NCBI GenBank assembly: GCA_964035015.1 | Contig: OZ036006.1 | Location: 6,452,541 to 6,516,540 of the forward strand | DNA: 64,000 nucleotides | From: Corallium rubrum | Taxonomy: Eukaryota > Cnidaria > Anthozoa > Scleralcyonacea > Coralliidae | Direction: 5' to 3' | Shown: positions 10,401-20,000 of the stretch, piece after piece | Position numbering within the stretch: position 1 is the stretch's first letter | Layout: each line of letters begins with the position of its first letter | The notes under the pieces: model-generated | What the model was told of the DNA's origin: nothing | The model's database searches: none | The model's input: the letters and a program-made list of their open reading frames with translations, nothing else | Position numbers and translations under genes: made by a program

Positions 10401-10625
10401 GGGATTAGATACGCGTACCATCGGGATAGGTGGATAAACAAACAGAGCAGCAGGCAAATCTTGAAATTGTTGTATCACACTTGCTATGTACTGGTGATGA
10501 CACTCTCGTAAATGCACACAGCTTGTTTTTTGGTACATAGTCACGCACAGTAGAAAAATCAGTAGGAACTTCGCCATAATATAAAGAGATATGAATTTAA
10601 TGCACATGACAATTAAACATTGCAA
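7422..10625 (-). CDS. DDE transposase fused to OTU protease and CXC domain
   Basis: A single 1067-codon frame. An N-terminal Cys/His-rich part (about 100-155) precedes an RNase-H-like DDE transposase: D297 in WISIDHTFKVAANI, D371 in LCFTDNCCSW and E498 in GCGTERNENLHK are the likely metal-binding triad. An OTU cysteine-protease domain follows at about 685-845, with PPDGDCLF (Cys700, Asp697) and CGHYD (His839). A CXC/tesmin-like zinc-binding segment lies at about 883-931 (CRCGR...CPCF...CSSLCYCLNC), then a helical tail. It should cut and join the inner element's TIRs; the OTU domain could remove ubiquitin from a host or self protein. All three catalytic cores look intact. The hydrophobic first ~35 residues look like a chance extension into intron or leader, so the true start or an upstream exon (10630-10830 region) is uncertain. 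Confidence 0.85.
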   Translation of the reverse strand: MQCLIVMCIKFISLYIMAKFLLIFLLCVTMYQKTSCVHLRECHHQYIASVIQQFQDLPAALFVYPPIPMVRVSNPLVPDPYDYMRPVLLFWDPLNQLACLGGAIKCPRSECQISSDDRTLRSAHWKDCHSQRESCRLLYGVNGPIYLVSRVYRCTGQHAEIIAHDPTILNLVLESRRPFILSHIRGVTRELQQSIVCYITSGLKMEHIHSMLSQIYMEAYTRKRISFEEDFKLFASANDIPTFSDHEPERFPPDVPDEYKAPSITVIRDCFIYDFEKKQQAYTHKMTEHSAEWISIDHTFKVAANIGATRKCDSRWEKQYDSMFCVMNEIGCVIAWQLTYGTAFTKVEDLLKGLERRFKQQGKNVDLCFTDNCCSWRKKLQSVFGENFTVKLDVFHAVQRTVKKIPKRHPFSFHCAQAFSLTFRHPSDHGENRKEHTPSPETLNKQIDDFVLTWKDVLFEDKPVLTLDALKEIVHLREHIKKGCLSNIPPGCGTERNENLHKCLRRSATKVRIGVHLAVALFTTFLYVWNEKRKLGNSADKKIKVVPVIDSCNISSSFNKNDAKEIFGVGVSSERRFNSSEDAIPLSYCDLFADCNWDGEGQDLEDLLNNSDFKLENEEVKEILDRATNLASVVESLTKTNGGNRAFNTNHVNLMSNPALFAFGSCVNKTAEQEESIERLESTLTSYNMEFVKSPPDGDCLFTSTIFGLKQIVSSRKYQSYTAYLQNLKLCFDADLATNVLQLRNLLVTEWLENAREYEKFVTTQQMSFQELAQSYKKPGVFAGELGNIMATGLANILQINVVLFTSMRRMETLPIVPRGKALISYPLYLAFNHSGCGHYDAVVESSNIETNEVVCETDSTNRGSIAPVPTCPDQDHHQRKGCRCGRGAAKQTKEKAFCFQIPGERRSQCPCFRELKKCSSLCYCLNCNNPHGKKSDQNTPPSNNNHKGRQRKREKQCMQGLRTTSLDYMLQCGEKPKDPNWNTMEKYVLKSLVDHMIGKGKEPSEDDIATSYNELVKIVTELQGINLLLSRKDNKVIKQMLKKTIQEAELFRQLYLQQVEENLTET

Positions 10626-11302
10626 TGCATGATATAGGTGTCACACGCCCTTGTTATTTGTACATTTTCCGCATAATTAAGATCAATTGGATTAACAATC
10701 CCGCTAAATGTCCTCCAGTCGTATTCGTTTAACTTACAATAGTCGCTTAGCGCAAAAATGATAACATCAGCATGCAAAGAAGCGGAAGTTGGGTTTTTCA
10801 TTCCTGTATGGTCATGGAAAAACCCCACCAGTATGCATGAAGCAGCTAAATACTGTTGTCGGTCATCTCTTTAATATAAGGCTTGTGCACACTAGGAAAA
10901 GATCGCGATCTTTCTTTATAAGGTATGTTCTTATGTTAGTTCACATGGAAACATTTAAATGACATGAAGCATTTTATGTCGACATAAAAGCCCTTATGTT
11001 TATGAAATTATGTCTTTATGTCGCAAGTGTTAATGCACATAAATGGTTGATAAGGTCAGATGAGATTTGGAGATCTGTGAGTTGTATATGTGCGATTATC
11101 AGTTGTCTCATTATTATCACCCTGAGGTCAGTCAAATGTGATTGGTTGCTGTCTTGTTTGTAGATCAAATCTGTCCAATAGTTATTTTTGATAAAAATTG
11201 GCGCGAAGTTTCGACCAATGAAACATTAACTAACAATCAGGCTAATAATACGTACACTATCGAACAACACGGCATTATCACTTGTGACGCTATACACTCA
11301 CG
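10626..11302. promoter_or_regulatory. Divergent intergenic region between transposase and DUF3987 genes
   Basis: The two core genes of the inner element point away from this 677-bp segment, so it should hold both promoters. A minus-strand frame at 10613..10828 could be an upstream transposase exon but has no recognised domain. Near 10950-11030 is a cluster of short TTATGT repeats. No clear TATA box was singled out. Confidence 0.4.
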
Positions 11303-13786
11303 ATGCTTGGGAATTCACAGCGCAAGAGAAAGGCCAACGACACTAGTGACGATGTAGTGAAAGCTTTGGCGATAGAGGCAAGCGACAACGGTATCGATTG
11401 GGATAACGTTGCTCCTGTGTACTTCACCAATTGGCTAGAAATGTTTGCGCGTGCACATGGTGTCGTTAAAGACATAATGTATATGGCAATCCTTCCAAGA
11501 ATAGCTGGTCTGTTGGGCTCCCAAACTTGCCTCAAGTTATCCGAAGGCCATCGAGAGAGTATGGGTTGTTTTATTCTGTGTTTGGCTCCTCCTGATGCAG
11601 CCAAATCGCCAGCCAACAATCACGGCGGTAAAATTCCAATGTCCTATGTCGAACGCGAGAATAACATCAGGTTGTCACTCGACAAATTTACCGAAGTTGG
11701 GCTACGGCAACATTTAATTGACAACAATGGCACGGCAGTCATCGTGAAGGACGAAATGTACCAGACCTTAAGGCAGATACTGAGCGAGAAAGAAATGGGA
11801 ACTTTGTGCCGCCTGTATGACGGAGATTCTTTATTTGTTACCACTGGTGCCAACGCAAAACCAGTGGGCGTTGATAAAACAAGTATTGCGCTAGGAGGGT
11901 TTTTACAGGTATGTTTATTTTGTCATTCTGCTCTGTAAACGCTGTTGTATATTTTTCTAGTCAGGTGGCCGCTATGCATGGGTGTACATTTTTTATACTG
12001 TATATTAAACTGTATTACGGTATATGAACCTTCTAAACCTACATGTTGATTTGCAATTCTAAGGTAAACTAAAATATGCAACCATTGCTTTGGGCACAGG
12101 TGAAAAATTTCCTGGCAGACCTTTACCCTCAGATGTCGGCTGGCCAAGATGGCTTCGATGCAAGATTTAACATCGGCATCGTTAGACCTGAAGCCTTAAC
12201 CCGTAAAGAAAGTGCCAATTACGAGGAAGTACTTCGTCAATCCAACCTGCAAGACCTTAACCTGCTTTTCAACGCCATATACTGCGACCACAACGGGGAA
12301 GATATAGCTATTCATTATTATCTCGACGATGAAGCTTTGGTAGAGTTTGACGATTTTGATGAGCAAGTTTGTCTGCAACTCAATTGCAATTGGCAGTTAG
12401 GAAACCTGGTCACAAGAGCGACTAAAGAACGCCGCCATGTTCTGCGATGGACGGTGATATTGTACGTCACTTACCAGTACACCAGAAGAGCTCTATTTGA
12501 AGCTTACGGTCCAATCTCCCGAAAGATACCAAAGAGGTATGTTAAGTATGCCATCAAGTTGAACGAGTACTTCAAGAAACAAAAGGAAATCATCGGGAAG
12601 GTTTGTATACAATTTGTGCTTGTAGTATAACTGTTATACACAATTTACGCCATTTGTTTAACTATAGAATAAGGTGTCCACTACGCGTGCTCTATTGGAT
12701 GGTCTCCGTGCGTTTATAAGGCCATAAGCCTGAGGATGTAAATGGATGGGAGGCCACGCATGTGTGAGCATGATTAAGAGGGGGGGGGGGGGAGTGCAGA
12801 TCCCATTTTCCCAGCGTATATTGTTATGAAATCCCATTCCCATTAACGAAATATCTTGAAATCCTAGTCCCATCCTCTAAATTTTCTTTCCCATTCCCAG
12901 TGACAATTAAAAAATCCCATTCCGCCCAGTGATAAAAAAACACGAAAATCCCAATTCCCAGCGCTAAAAATAAGCAAATCCCAGTTCCAATTTTACCCTT
13001 CAGGACCCTCATTGAATATTTGTGCCACGTTTTATGTTCTAGCTAAATTGTAATTAAGGTGCATGGTACTGGTCTTATACCGAAAAAATAAAATTTGAGT
13101 GAAATCCATCAAAAAAACTAAAGAATTGCAATATTTAAACCTTTTTGGCATGTCTATACCCTTTTTGCTGAAAAACATGCTTTAATGGCCCGATGAGTTT
13201 TAAGTGCGAGCAAGTAAAAATACAAGAGATGTATATGGATATTGACCTGGTCAAAAGGAATACCTATATACAACAAAAAAACTCGAATCTTATTTGAACT
13301 ATACAAGTATATAAAGCATGCTGTATAAAACATAAGGCGTCGTGCACTGTAACTTTACGTTCTCTTTTTTTTTTATCTTAACAGCACTTGACCGGCGGGG
13401 CAGTAGAAAACACCACAAAGCGAATGGTGAAGAAAGTCCTAGACTACTATGGGCCACTTGTGGTAACCAACTTGTTGAGAGAGAGATTTAGCTCCGCAAC
13501 TCGACCAACAACAACGGAGGTTCACGAGAGTATGGAAACTCTCCAAAGCGAATCTTTGGGCTACGTTGTTAAGAGTGGAAACACAGTGGCGTTTCTCAAA
13601 GAGGTCCCAGACAGAGTTGAGGAATCTTCGATTGAAAGGTATGGCTTATCCATGGACAACTACACGAAATTATTTTTTAAGACCAACATGGACATCTCAA
13701 ATAGACTTCGCGAAAGGCTGATAGCTCACAGTGAAGTAGCATCTCGAATTCTGAATGCCGCAGAAGCCGATGAGGAAGAACAATAA
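11303..13786 (+). CDS. DUF3987 (primase/helicase-associated) protein of the inner element, 3 exons
   Basis: Exons 11303..11908, 12100..12600 and 13385..13786 join with all junctions in phase 0 (CAG|GTATGT, CACAG|GTG, AAG|GTTTGT, AACAG|CAC), giving 502 residues. The stretch VKDEMYQTLRQIL, then LCRLYDGDSL, then a serine/alanine-rich strand and GGFLQ|VKNFL...GFDARFNIGI follows the pattern of DUF3987, a domain of primase/helicase proteins of phages and mobile islands. The C-terminus looks like a winged-helix DNA-binding region. No Walker ATPase motif is visible, so helicase activity is not claimed. The gene is divergent from the transposase gene, with only 677 bp between starts. Role inferred: replication or end-processing of the element. 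Confidence 0.68.
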
Positions 13787-14220
13787 TCTCGTGGCATGGT
13801 TAGAAGAAAAGTCAGTGAGAGACATGCCGGGTCCAACACATTAGTTATATACTTCATGTTATTTTTAATTGTTATAGTTCATGTTTTAGGTCTAATATTA
13901 ATCGAAGTGGGGAATTTCTGTTACTTTACATCTCTATTTCATAAAAAAAATTAAAATAAAAATTTAAGTGAATAAAGTTCTCAATATTATGAAATTCCCA
14001 GAAATTATATATATGTTATGTATATGTTAAAAAAAACACAACGTATGTATGAAAGTGTTATATATACGCCGAATGTTGTTGTTCATTTCCTACCTTACCA
14101 AGTGTCTCTGGTGATTCCTACGAATCTTATTTGGTTATAACCAATTAAATTAATAGTTGAAATAGCCTTTCCGTTTTACAGTGCAGTACGAAGTAGCTCT
14201 TTAATGACCTTACTAAATCA

Positions 14221-14331
14221 GACCCCGTTTACACTAGAGCAAAAGTATCCGGATTCACATTGTTTTTCATCCTCATGGGAATAAAAAACAATGTGAATCC
14301 GGAAACTTTTGCTCTAGTGTAAACGGGGTCT
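14221..14331. mobile_element. Hairpin MITE (111 bp)
   Basis: A near-perfect palindrome: GACCCCGTTTACACTAGAGC at the left and its complement at the right, with only a short loop. A TCA repeat on each side may be a 3-bp target duplication. It lies inside the 3' end of the neighbouring zinc-finger frame. Confidence 0.75.
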
Positions 14332-14521
14332 CAGTGGCTAAGTCAAATCTGGCATCGCATTGTAATTGTAGAGATATATCATATACTCCATCCCAGTTGT
14401 CTGTGGCCTCCAGTTCATGGGTTAACATATGGCTATCAAATATTTCATTATCAAATGTCCCATTGCAAGAACCACATTTGAAGGTTTCTTCTTTCGTATG
14501 AGTTTTTGCGATGGTTAGCAC
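14332..14521 (-). CDS. Small C2H2 zinc-finger frame in the inner element
   Basis: The minus-strand frame encodes about 63 residues before running into the hairpin MITE. It holds one C2H2-like finger: C-GS-C, an 11-residue loop and H-MLT-H. The MITE replaces its natural C-terminus and supplies the stop, so this is a fragment or an exon of a disrupted gene. It could be a DNA-binding accessory protein of the inner element. No homolog is named. Confidence 0.4.
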
Positions 14522-14895
14522 GAAACGTTGTTAAATTAGTTGAGATAAAGTTCCTCTTGAAACCTATTGTCACATTGTCTTGAAAACTTGTCACATTTTA
14601 TATAGCATAATGTTAGCATAATAATCGCTACGGCCCTGTGGGGACGCTTATAGCGATTCTTACCTGATAAATATTCACGTGCAAGCGGAATGTACTAAGA
14701 ACATAACGTCGATACTGATCAGACTGATGGTGACAGCAACATGCTGTTTCAACAACGGATTTTCTGTTCCGTCGTGTATATTGGATAATATGTACTATAT
14801 TCTGTTTTATCGTGTTGGGTTGAGTTGTGCTGTGCTGTGTTGGGTGGATTGAACGAGACGCGACCGTTGCGCAATTTTCTTGTTCACTGGATTAA

Positions 14896-15034
14896 AGGCC
14901 CATTTCCACTCAGGAGAATTTTCCTCGGACAGGACATTTTCTTTTGTCTCAAACTCATTAGTTCTGCCCAAGAGCTCACAAGACAAAGGGAAATTTCCTG
15001 TCCAAGGAAAATTTTCCTGAGTGGAAATGGGCCT
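14896..15034. mobile_element. Harbinger-type MITE 1 in the right TIR
   Basis: 139 bp with inverted ends AGGCCCATTTCCACTCAGG...CCTGAGTGGAAATGGGCCT, flanked by TAA on both sides, the 3-bp TWA target of PIF/Harbinger elements. It is absent from the matching site in the left TIR, so it inserted after the TIRs existed. Confidence 0.8.
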
Positions 15035-15037
15035 TAA

Positions 15038-15198
15038 AGGCTAGTTTCCACTCAGGAAAATCTTCCGCAGGACCCGAATGGACAGGGAAGTTTTCTTTGT
15101 CTTGTGAGCTCTCGGTCGGAACTAATGAGTTTAACACAAAGGAAACTTTCCTGTCCGTTCCTATCCTGCCGACAATTTTCCTGAGTGGAAACTAGTCT
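15038..15198. mobile_element. Harbinger-type MITE 2 in the right TIR
   Basis: 161 bp with ends AGGCTAGTTTCCACTCAGG...CCTGAGTGGAAACTAGTCT, sharing the TAA between it and MITE 1 and followed by TAA. Its TIRs are related to, but distinct from, those of MITE 1. The two landed back to back in the same target. Confidence 0.8.
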
Positions 15199-15869
15199 TA
15201 AGGGACTGCTTGTTTAGCGGTACTGAGCAATCATAATTATCATATGGCAGCACATTAGCTTATATCCGGTTTATACCTAAACGAATTAGTTCCACACATT
15301 ATTTATTATTTATTCTCCCGCCGTTTTTAAATCTTCACAAAATCTAGTGCGTTTTTTGGAAATTCTTAGTGAAGAGAGGTACTTTAAAATAAGCTATGTG
15401 GTGATATATTACTGACTCCGAACAAATGCTCCGACCATGTGAGTCTCAACAATTTGGGTGCGGCCTCCCATAAAAATTAGAGTTTAATACCACCCAGTCG
15501 TTATGTGAAGAAATGAATTGTCAGATAGCTGTCGATGCTCAGCATGAGCTCGCTTTTGCTTTGTTTGGAATGAACCATTTTCTTCCGATCAAATTGCAGA
15601 GGGAGTGAAATGTATTTACTGTACGTAATAGTGTTAACACTAGAAGCCGCAGTGAAGCCTAGCAGAGTTGCGATTGGGGAGAAACTGTTGATTGGATCTT
15701 TGTTTTTTTAACTTTTGTATGAATTTTAATTATTTTGACATGAAACTGCATAAACTTAATTTATAATGCGATTGTTTCTCAACTTTTACAGTAAATTTCC
15801 AGTGCTCATATGCGCTACAGACAACGTATAGCTGTTAGTCCGCTAGATAATTAATTATTTTCGAATTAT

Positions 15870-16800
15870 CTGGCAAACTGGCACTAAGGACACTAATAAA
15901 CTCTGGCGCTCTGGCTGCCAGAGGATTAATTATTTTCTCTGGCAAACTGGCGCTCTGGCACTAAGGACACTAGTAAACTCTGGCACTCTGGCTGCCAGAG
16001 GATTAATTATTTTCTCTGGCAAACTGGCGCTCTGGCACTAAGAACACTAGTAAACTCTGGCGCTCTGGCTGCCAGAGGATTAATTATTTTCTCTGGCAAA
16101 CTGGCGCTCTGGCACTAAGGACACTAGTAAACTCTGGCGCTCTGGCTGCCAGAGGATTAATTATTTTCTCTGGCAAACTGGCGCTCTGGCACTACGGACA
16201 CAAGTAAACTCTGGCGCTCTGGCTGCCAGAGGATTAATTATTTTCTCTGGCAAACTGGCGCTCTGGCACTAAGGACACTAGTAAACTCTGGCGCTCTGGC
16301 TGCCAGAGGATTAATTATTTTTTCTGGCAAACTGGCGCTCTGGCACTAAGGACACTAGTAAACTCTGGCGCTCTGGCTGCCAGAGGATTAATTATTTTCT
16401 CTGGCAAACTGGCGCTCTGGCACTACGGACACAAGTAAACTCTGGCGCTCTGGCTGCCAGAGGATTAATTATTTTCTCTGGCAAACTGGCGCTCTGGCAC
16501 TAAGGACACTAGTAAACTCTGGCGCTCTGGCTGCCAGAGGATTAATTATTTTCTCTGGCAAACTGGCGCTCTGGCACTACGGACACAAGTAAACTCTGGC
16601 GCTCTGGCTGCCAGAGGATTAATTATTTTCTCTGGCAAACTGGCGCTCTGGCACTAAGGACACTAGTAAACTCTGGCTGCCAGAGGATTAATTATTTTCT
16701 CTGGCAAACTGGCGCTCTGGCACTAAGGACACTAGTAAACTCTGGCACTCTGGCTGCCAGAGAATTAACTACTCTCTCTGGCAAACTGGCACTCTGGCTG
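15870..16800 (-). repeat. 77-bp tandem repeat array (right, about 12 copies)
   Basis: This is the inverted counterpart of the left array. A marked variant, ACTACGGACACAAG, recurs at 16191, 16422 and 16576, spacings of 3 and 2 units, so this arm has its own expansion history. One unit near 16670 is shortened. Confidence 0.9.
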
Positions 16801-16968
16801 GGCTGACAGAGCTCTAAGACTGCATGCAAATCAACTTACCACCTTGTCATTGTGGCGTATGTAATATATGATAGTCAATGTGAGCACTAAATTAATATAA
16901 ATAATTACGATAATCAGCAGGATATTATCTGTGACGTGTTCTGTGCTCTGCTACACAGCTCAACAACC

Positions 16969-16976
16969 GAATGTTT
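16969..16976. repeat. 8-bp target-site duplication, right copy (inner element)
   Basis: GAATGTTT follows CTCAACAACC and matches 3654..3661 exactly. Confidence 0.9.
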
Positions 16977-17051
16977 GATAGTTGATATTAATATATAAAT
17001 CAGACTGCTCACTGCATTTTACATAATTTGTATTTACTATAAAATTTGTAG

Positions 17052-20000
17052 ATGAAGACGATATTGACTACCTTGACACTATGCCTATGCCTATGACAAG
17101 TACTCCAAAGAAAGATAAATATGATCGTGAATATGGTAAGCATGTCTTGACTCCAGAGTCCAAACAGCAAAACGAGCCACCTTCAAAGAGAGTTGAGACA
17201 TCTGAAAGCTCCCTGACTACATCTGGGCCTTCTGGTGAAAGCGGTAAGTGACCAGACTACTTAATACTTTATATAGAATTATTAGGAAATAGAAATTGAT
17301 TGCTGTGTTTGCATCTTCCAATATACATAACATTTATATACACACAAGAAAAAGTTAAGGGAACTTGAAAGCTTCTGTGTGAGCTTATATAATGCAAAAT
17401 GACCAATGCACAGATCAATTTTGTATACTGATACTGTTAGCTTTCACCATTCTAAACTGTAACTGACAGAATTACAGTATGAATAAGTGAATGACCCAGG
17501 GGTAAGGGCATTTGACCATCGATTTTCCTTATGTAAATTGAAAGTCTTGGCAATTATTGGGGGGGGGGCACCAAATGACCCATTTGGGTCATTTGGTCCC
17601 CCCCCCCGAATAATTGCCAAGACTTTCAATTTACATACTGTATCAATTGATTAAAACAAGCTTACATATGTTTTGAGGGGAAGGGAGGGGAAATTTGTTC
17701 CTGATAGCAGGTATGGATGTTTTCTGGAATGACCCATTGTTATTAGAGATGAGCCGATTACGAAAATTGCCGATTACTGAAGCCGATTATTTGGTGGCCG
17801 ATTAATACAAATAATCGGCCGATTAATCGGCATGTGCCGATTAGTGCTACGTTGTTGGTTACCAGTCCCTGCGCAGTTTTGCAATGTTGTAGGGATTGCT
17901 AAATTGCAACAAGATTTGTGAAATATTACAGAAATGTTTCGTGATGATTAGTTTTGCCTGTTTTGAGAATCAATTTCGTTTTGTTTGTCCGACTTTCAGT
18001 TTTATAAATCGGTATGCACTACGCTATTAGTATTTGGCAAATTGTGCGGTGCTAGCCTGTTTCGTTTGTCCGTGGAAATGTTCCCTGCCTCGCTAAACAC
18101 ACGCTCTGAATAAACACTTGAATTGGGAGGCTCAGATACTTCAGCACAACTTTAAACAAGTTGGGATCAGTGGCTGTAGCGGAAGGGTGAGAAAGGCGTC
18201 GATCTCTTCTTCAACTTTGTGGCTGGCGTTGGAAGTACTGTCGGCTTGACCCAACTCGAAGCAAGACCATAGGTCTTGATGAGGTTCAGTGCTGCGGCTC
18301 TTTTCCTGTGTTGAGATGTTCTCGGTCGTGTCTACCTCAACCGGTGAAGATCCTTTGCCATCTCGTGTTGGTTTTAAAATTTAAACTTTTAAAAGCGTTT
18401 CACAAATCTTTTGACAGACTAGAGTTCCGAAGTTCCGGTTCATTGTTTCCGAAGTTGGCGACAAACATTGCAACTTTGTTTTAAATTTTGATGCTCGCTA
18501 TTTGATCGGCTGTTATACGTAACAAATTTGCGGAGTTCGTAAACTTTGTGGCAAACGCCTGACTGCGGAACTCTTCCGTCAAGATTTATGTGTAATCATT
18601 GTGAAATAAGGACTATTGTGTTTGGGCTTATGCAGTTACGGACTTATGGTGTGTGTGTGTGTGTGTTTGCATCGTTCATGAAAAGCTTTGAGACATGCAC
18701 CGATTATTTTGCCGATTATTCAAAATAATCGGCCGATTACCGATTATTTTAAATTGGCCGATTAATCGGCTTTGCCGATTAGTTTCCGATTAATCGGCTC
18801 ATCTCTAATTGTTATAAACATATAGTAATCAGATATATACTATTAGTTCAGGGTGTACACTGTTGCATTAGAATCATGCTTGATTGAGCTAAATCCACTT
18901 GAATCTATTCAAATAAGGAGTCATTGCATGACAATAACAAATAAAATTGTACTCTTTTGGCAGGTGGAATGTTAGATTTATCCAATCAGCCAAAGCCATC
19001 AAGTACATTCTACAAGCAGAGGAGAGAAAGCTATGTGAATGTGTTATTAGAAAACTTTGAGGAAAGAATGGGTTCAACTTTGAATCAAGATGTAGTCATG
19101 GAAGTTCTACAACTAAATGAATTTCAAAAAATTCAAGCAACAAATGCAGTTAAACGAGCATTTCCCAAAGCAGTGGTTGATAGAAAGAGATTGGGAAAAG
19201 ATAAAGTTACTGTGTATAACCATGTTGGTCCCAAAACAATATTATTGCCAAGCGAAGAAACCTTTTCTTCTGCATCTTCAAGTGCAAGAACATCTTCATT
19301 TTTGGAACTTAATGAAAGTGCTGAAATAGCCAACATAAAAGAATTGTTAAGCAATGCATCATGTGAACTTGACTCTGTGACGATAAGACTTGATAATCAT
19401 CTGTCTCAAGAAGAAATACAGAAGGATGTTGTGAAAGTTTATGTTCAGATGCAGCACAAACTCCAAGAAAGAATGAAAGAGCTACAGGATAATTTGACAA
19501 CACTGCTCCAGAAAGAAGTTCACCGACTTGTTGCAAGTCAGTTTCAGTGTGAAACTCTCTGTGCCCATGAAACGATGCAGTTAAATAGAGAAATGTCTGT
19601 CTTCATTGAAAATTTGAATACAAACATTGCATCAAAGAATTTGTCTGAAGATGATTTCAGTGGCATGTTTTCATCCCTAACTGATAATGTTCGACAAAAT
19701 TGTCCTCTATTGTTTAACATATTAGATACTATTCTTCTACATAAGAAAGATGGTAGAGAAGTTGACAACAGGCGTGTCAAGAGTGCTGTACATTCCCTTG
19801 CTATCCTGGTTAGCTTAAAAAGCCAGAAAATTCCAAATGACTTCAAGTTGATGTTCACATGTTTGTGCATATCGTTTGGAGCAGGCCTCTGTTTCATCAA
19901 TATGCTAAATCATCTTGGCTTTACAGTGAGTTGGGAAAAGTGTATGAAGTTCTTTGACAGCAGAAGAATGATGCATAAGGAGGATGTAGCCAGTTTATCT

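Larger units (their letters stand above)
3662..16968. mobile_element. Inner 13.3-kb DNA transposon with giant TIRs (DDE-OTU-CXC + DUF3987)
   Basis: Its termini, GGTTGTTGAG and the inverted CTCAACAACC, are flanked by a perfect 8-bp duplication. TIRs are about 2.53 kb (left) and 2.34 kb (right), nearly identical outside array-length differences and two MITEs in the right arm. The 8.4-kb unique core (6195..14632) encodes a 1067-residue DDE transposase/OTU/CXC protein (-), a three-exon DUF3987 protein (+) and a small zinc-finger frame (-). It is inserted in intron 1 of the outer element's DUF6589-like gene. The 8-bp duplication fits hAT-like or KDZ-like chemistry; the family name is not assigned. 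Confidence 0.9.
14633..16968 (-). repeat. Right giant TIR of the inner element
   Basis: It is the inverted copy of 3662..6194, with the same order from the outside: terminus, flank, 77-bp array, unique part. It differs by a shorter array (about 12 units against 18) and by two MITEs at 14896..15198 that the left arm lacks. Confidence 0.88.

Noticed and set aside
7422..10625. Signal peptide at the N-terminus of the transposase frame
   Set aside because: The hydrophobic stretch lies upstream of conserved sequence in AT-rich leader or intron DNA; a nuclear transposase would not be secreted.
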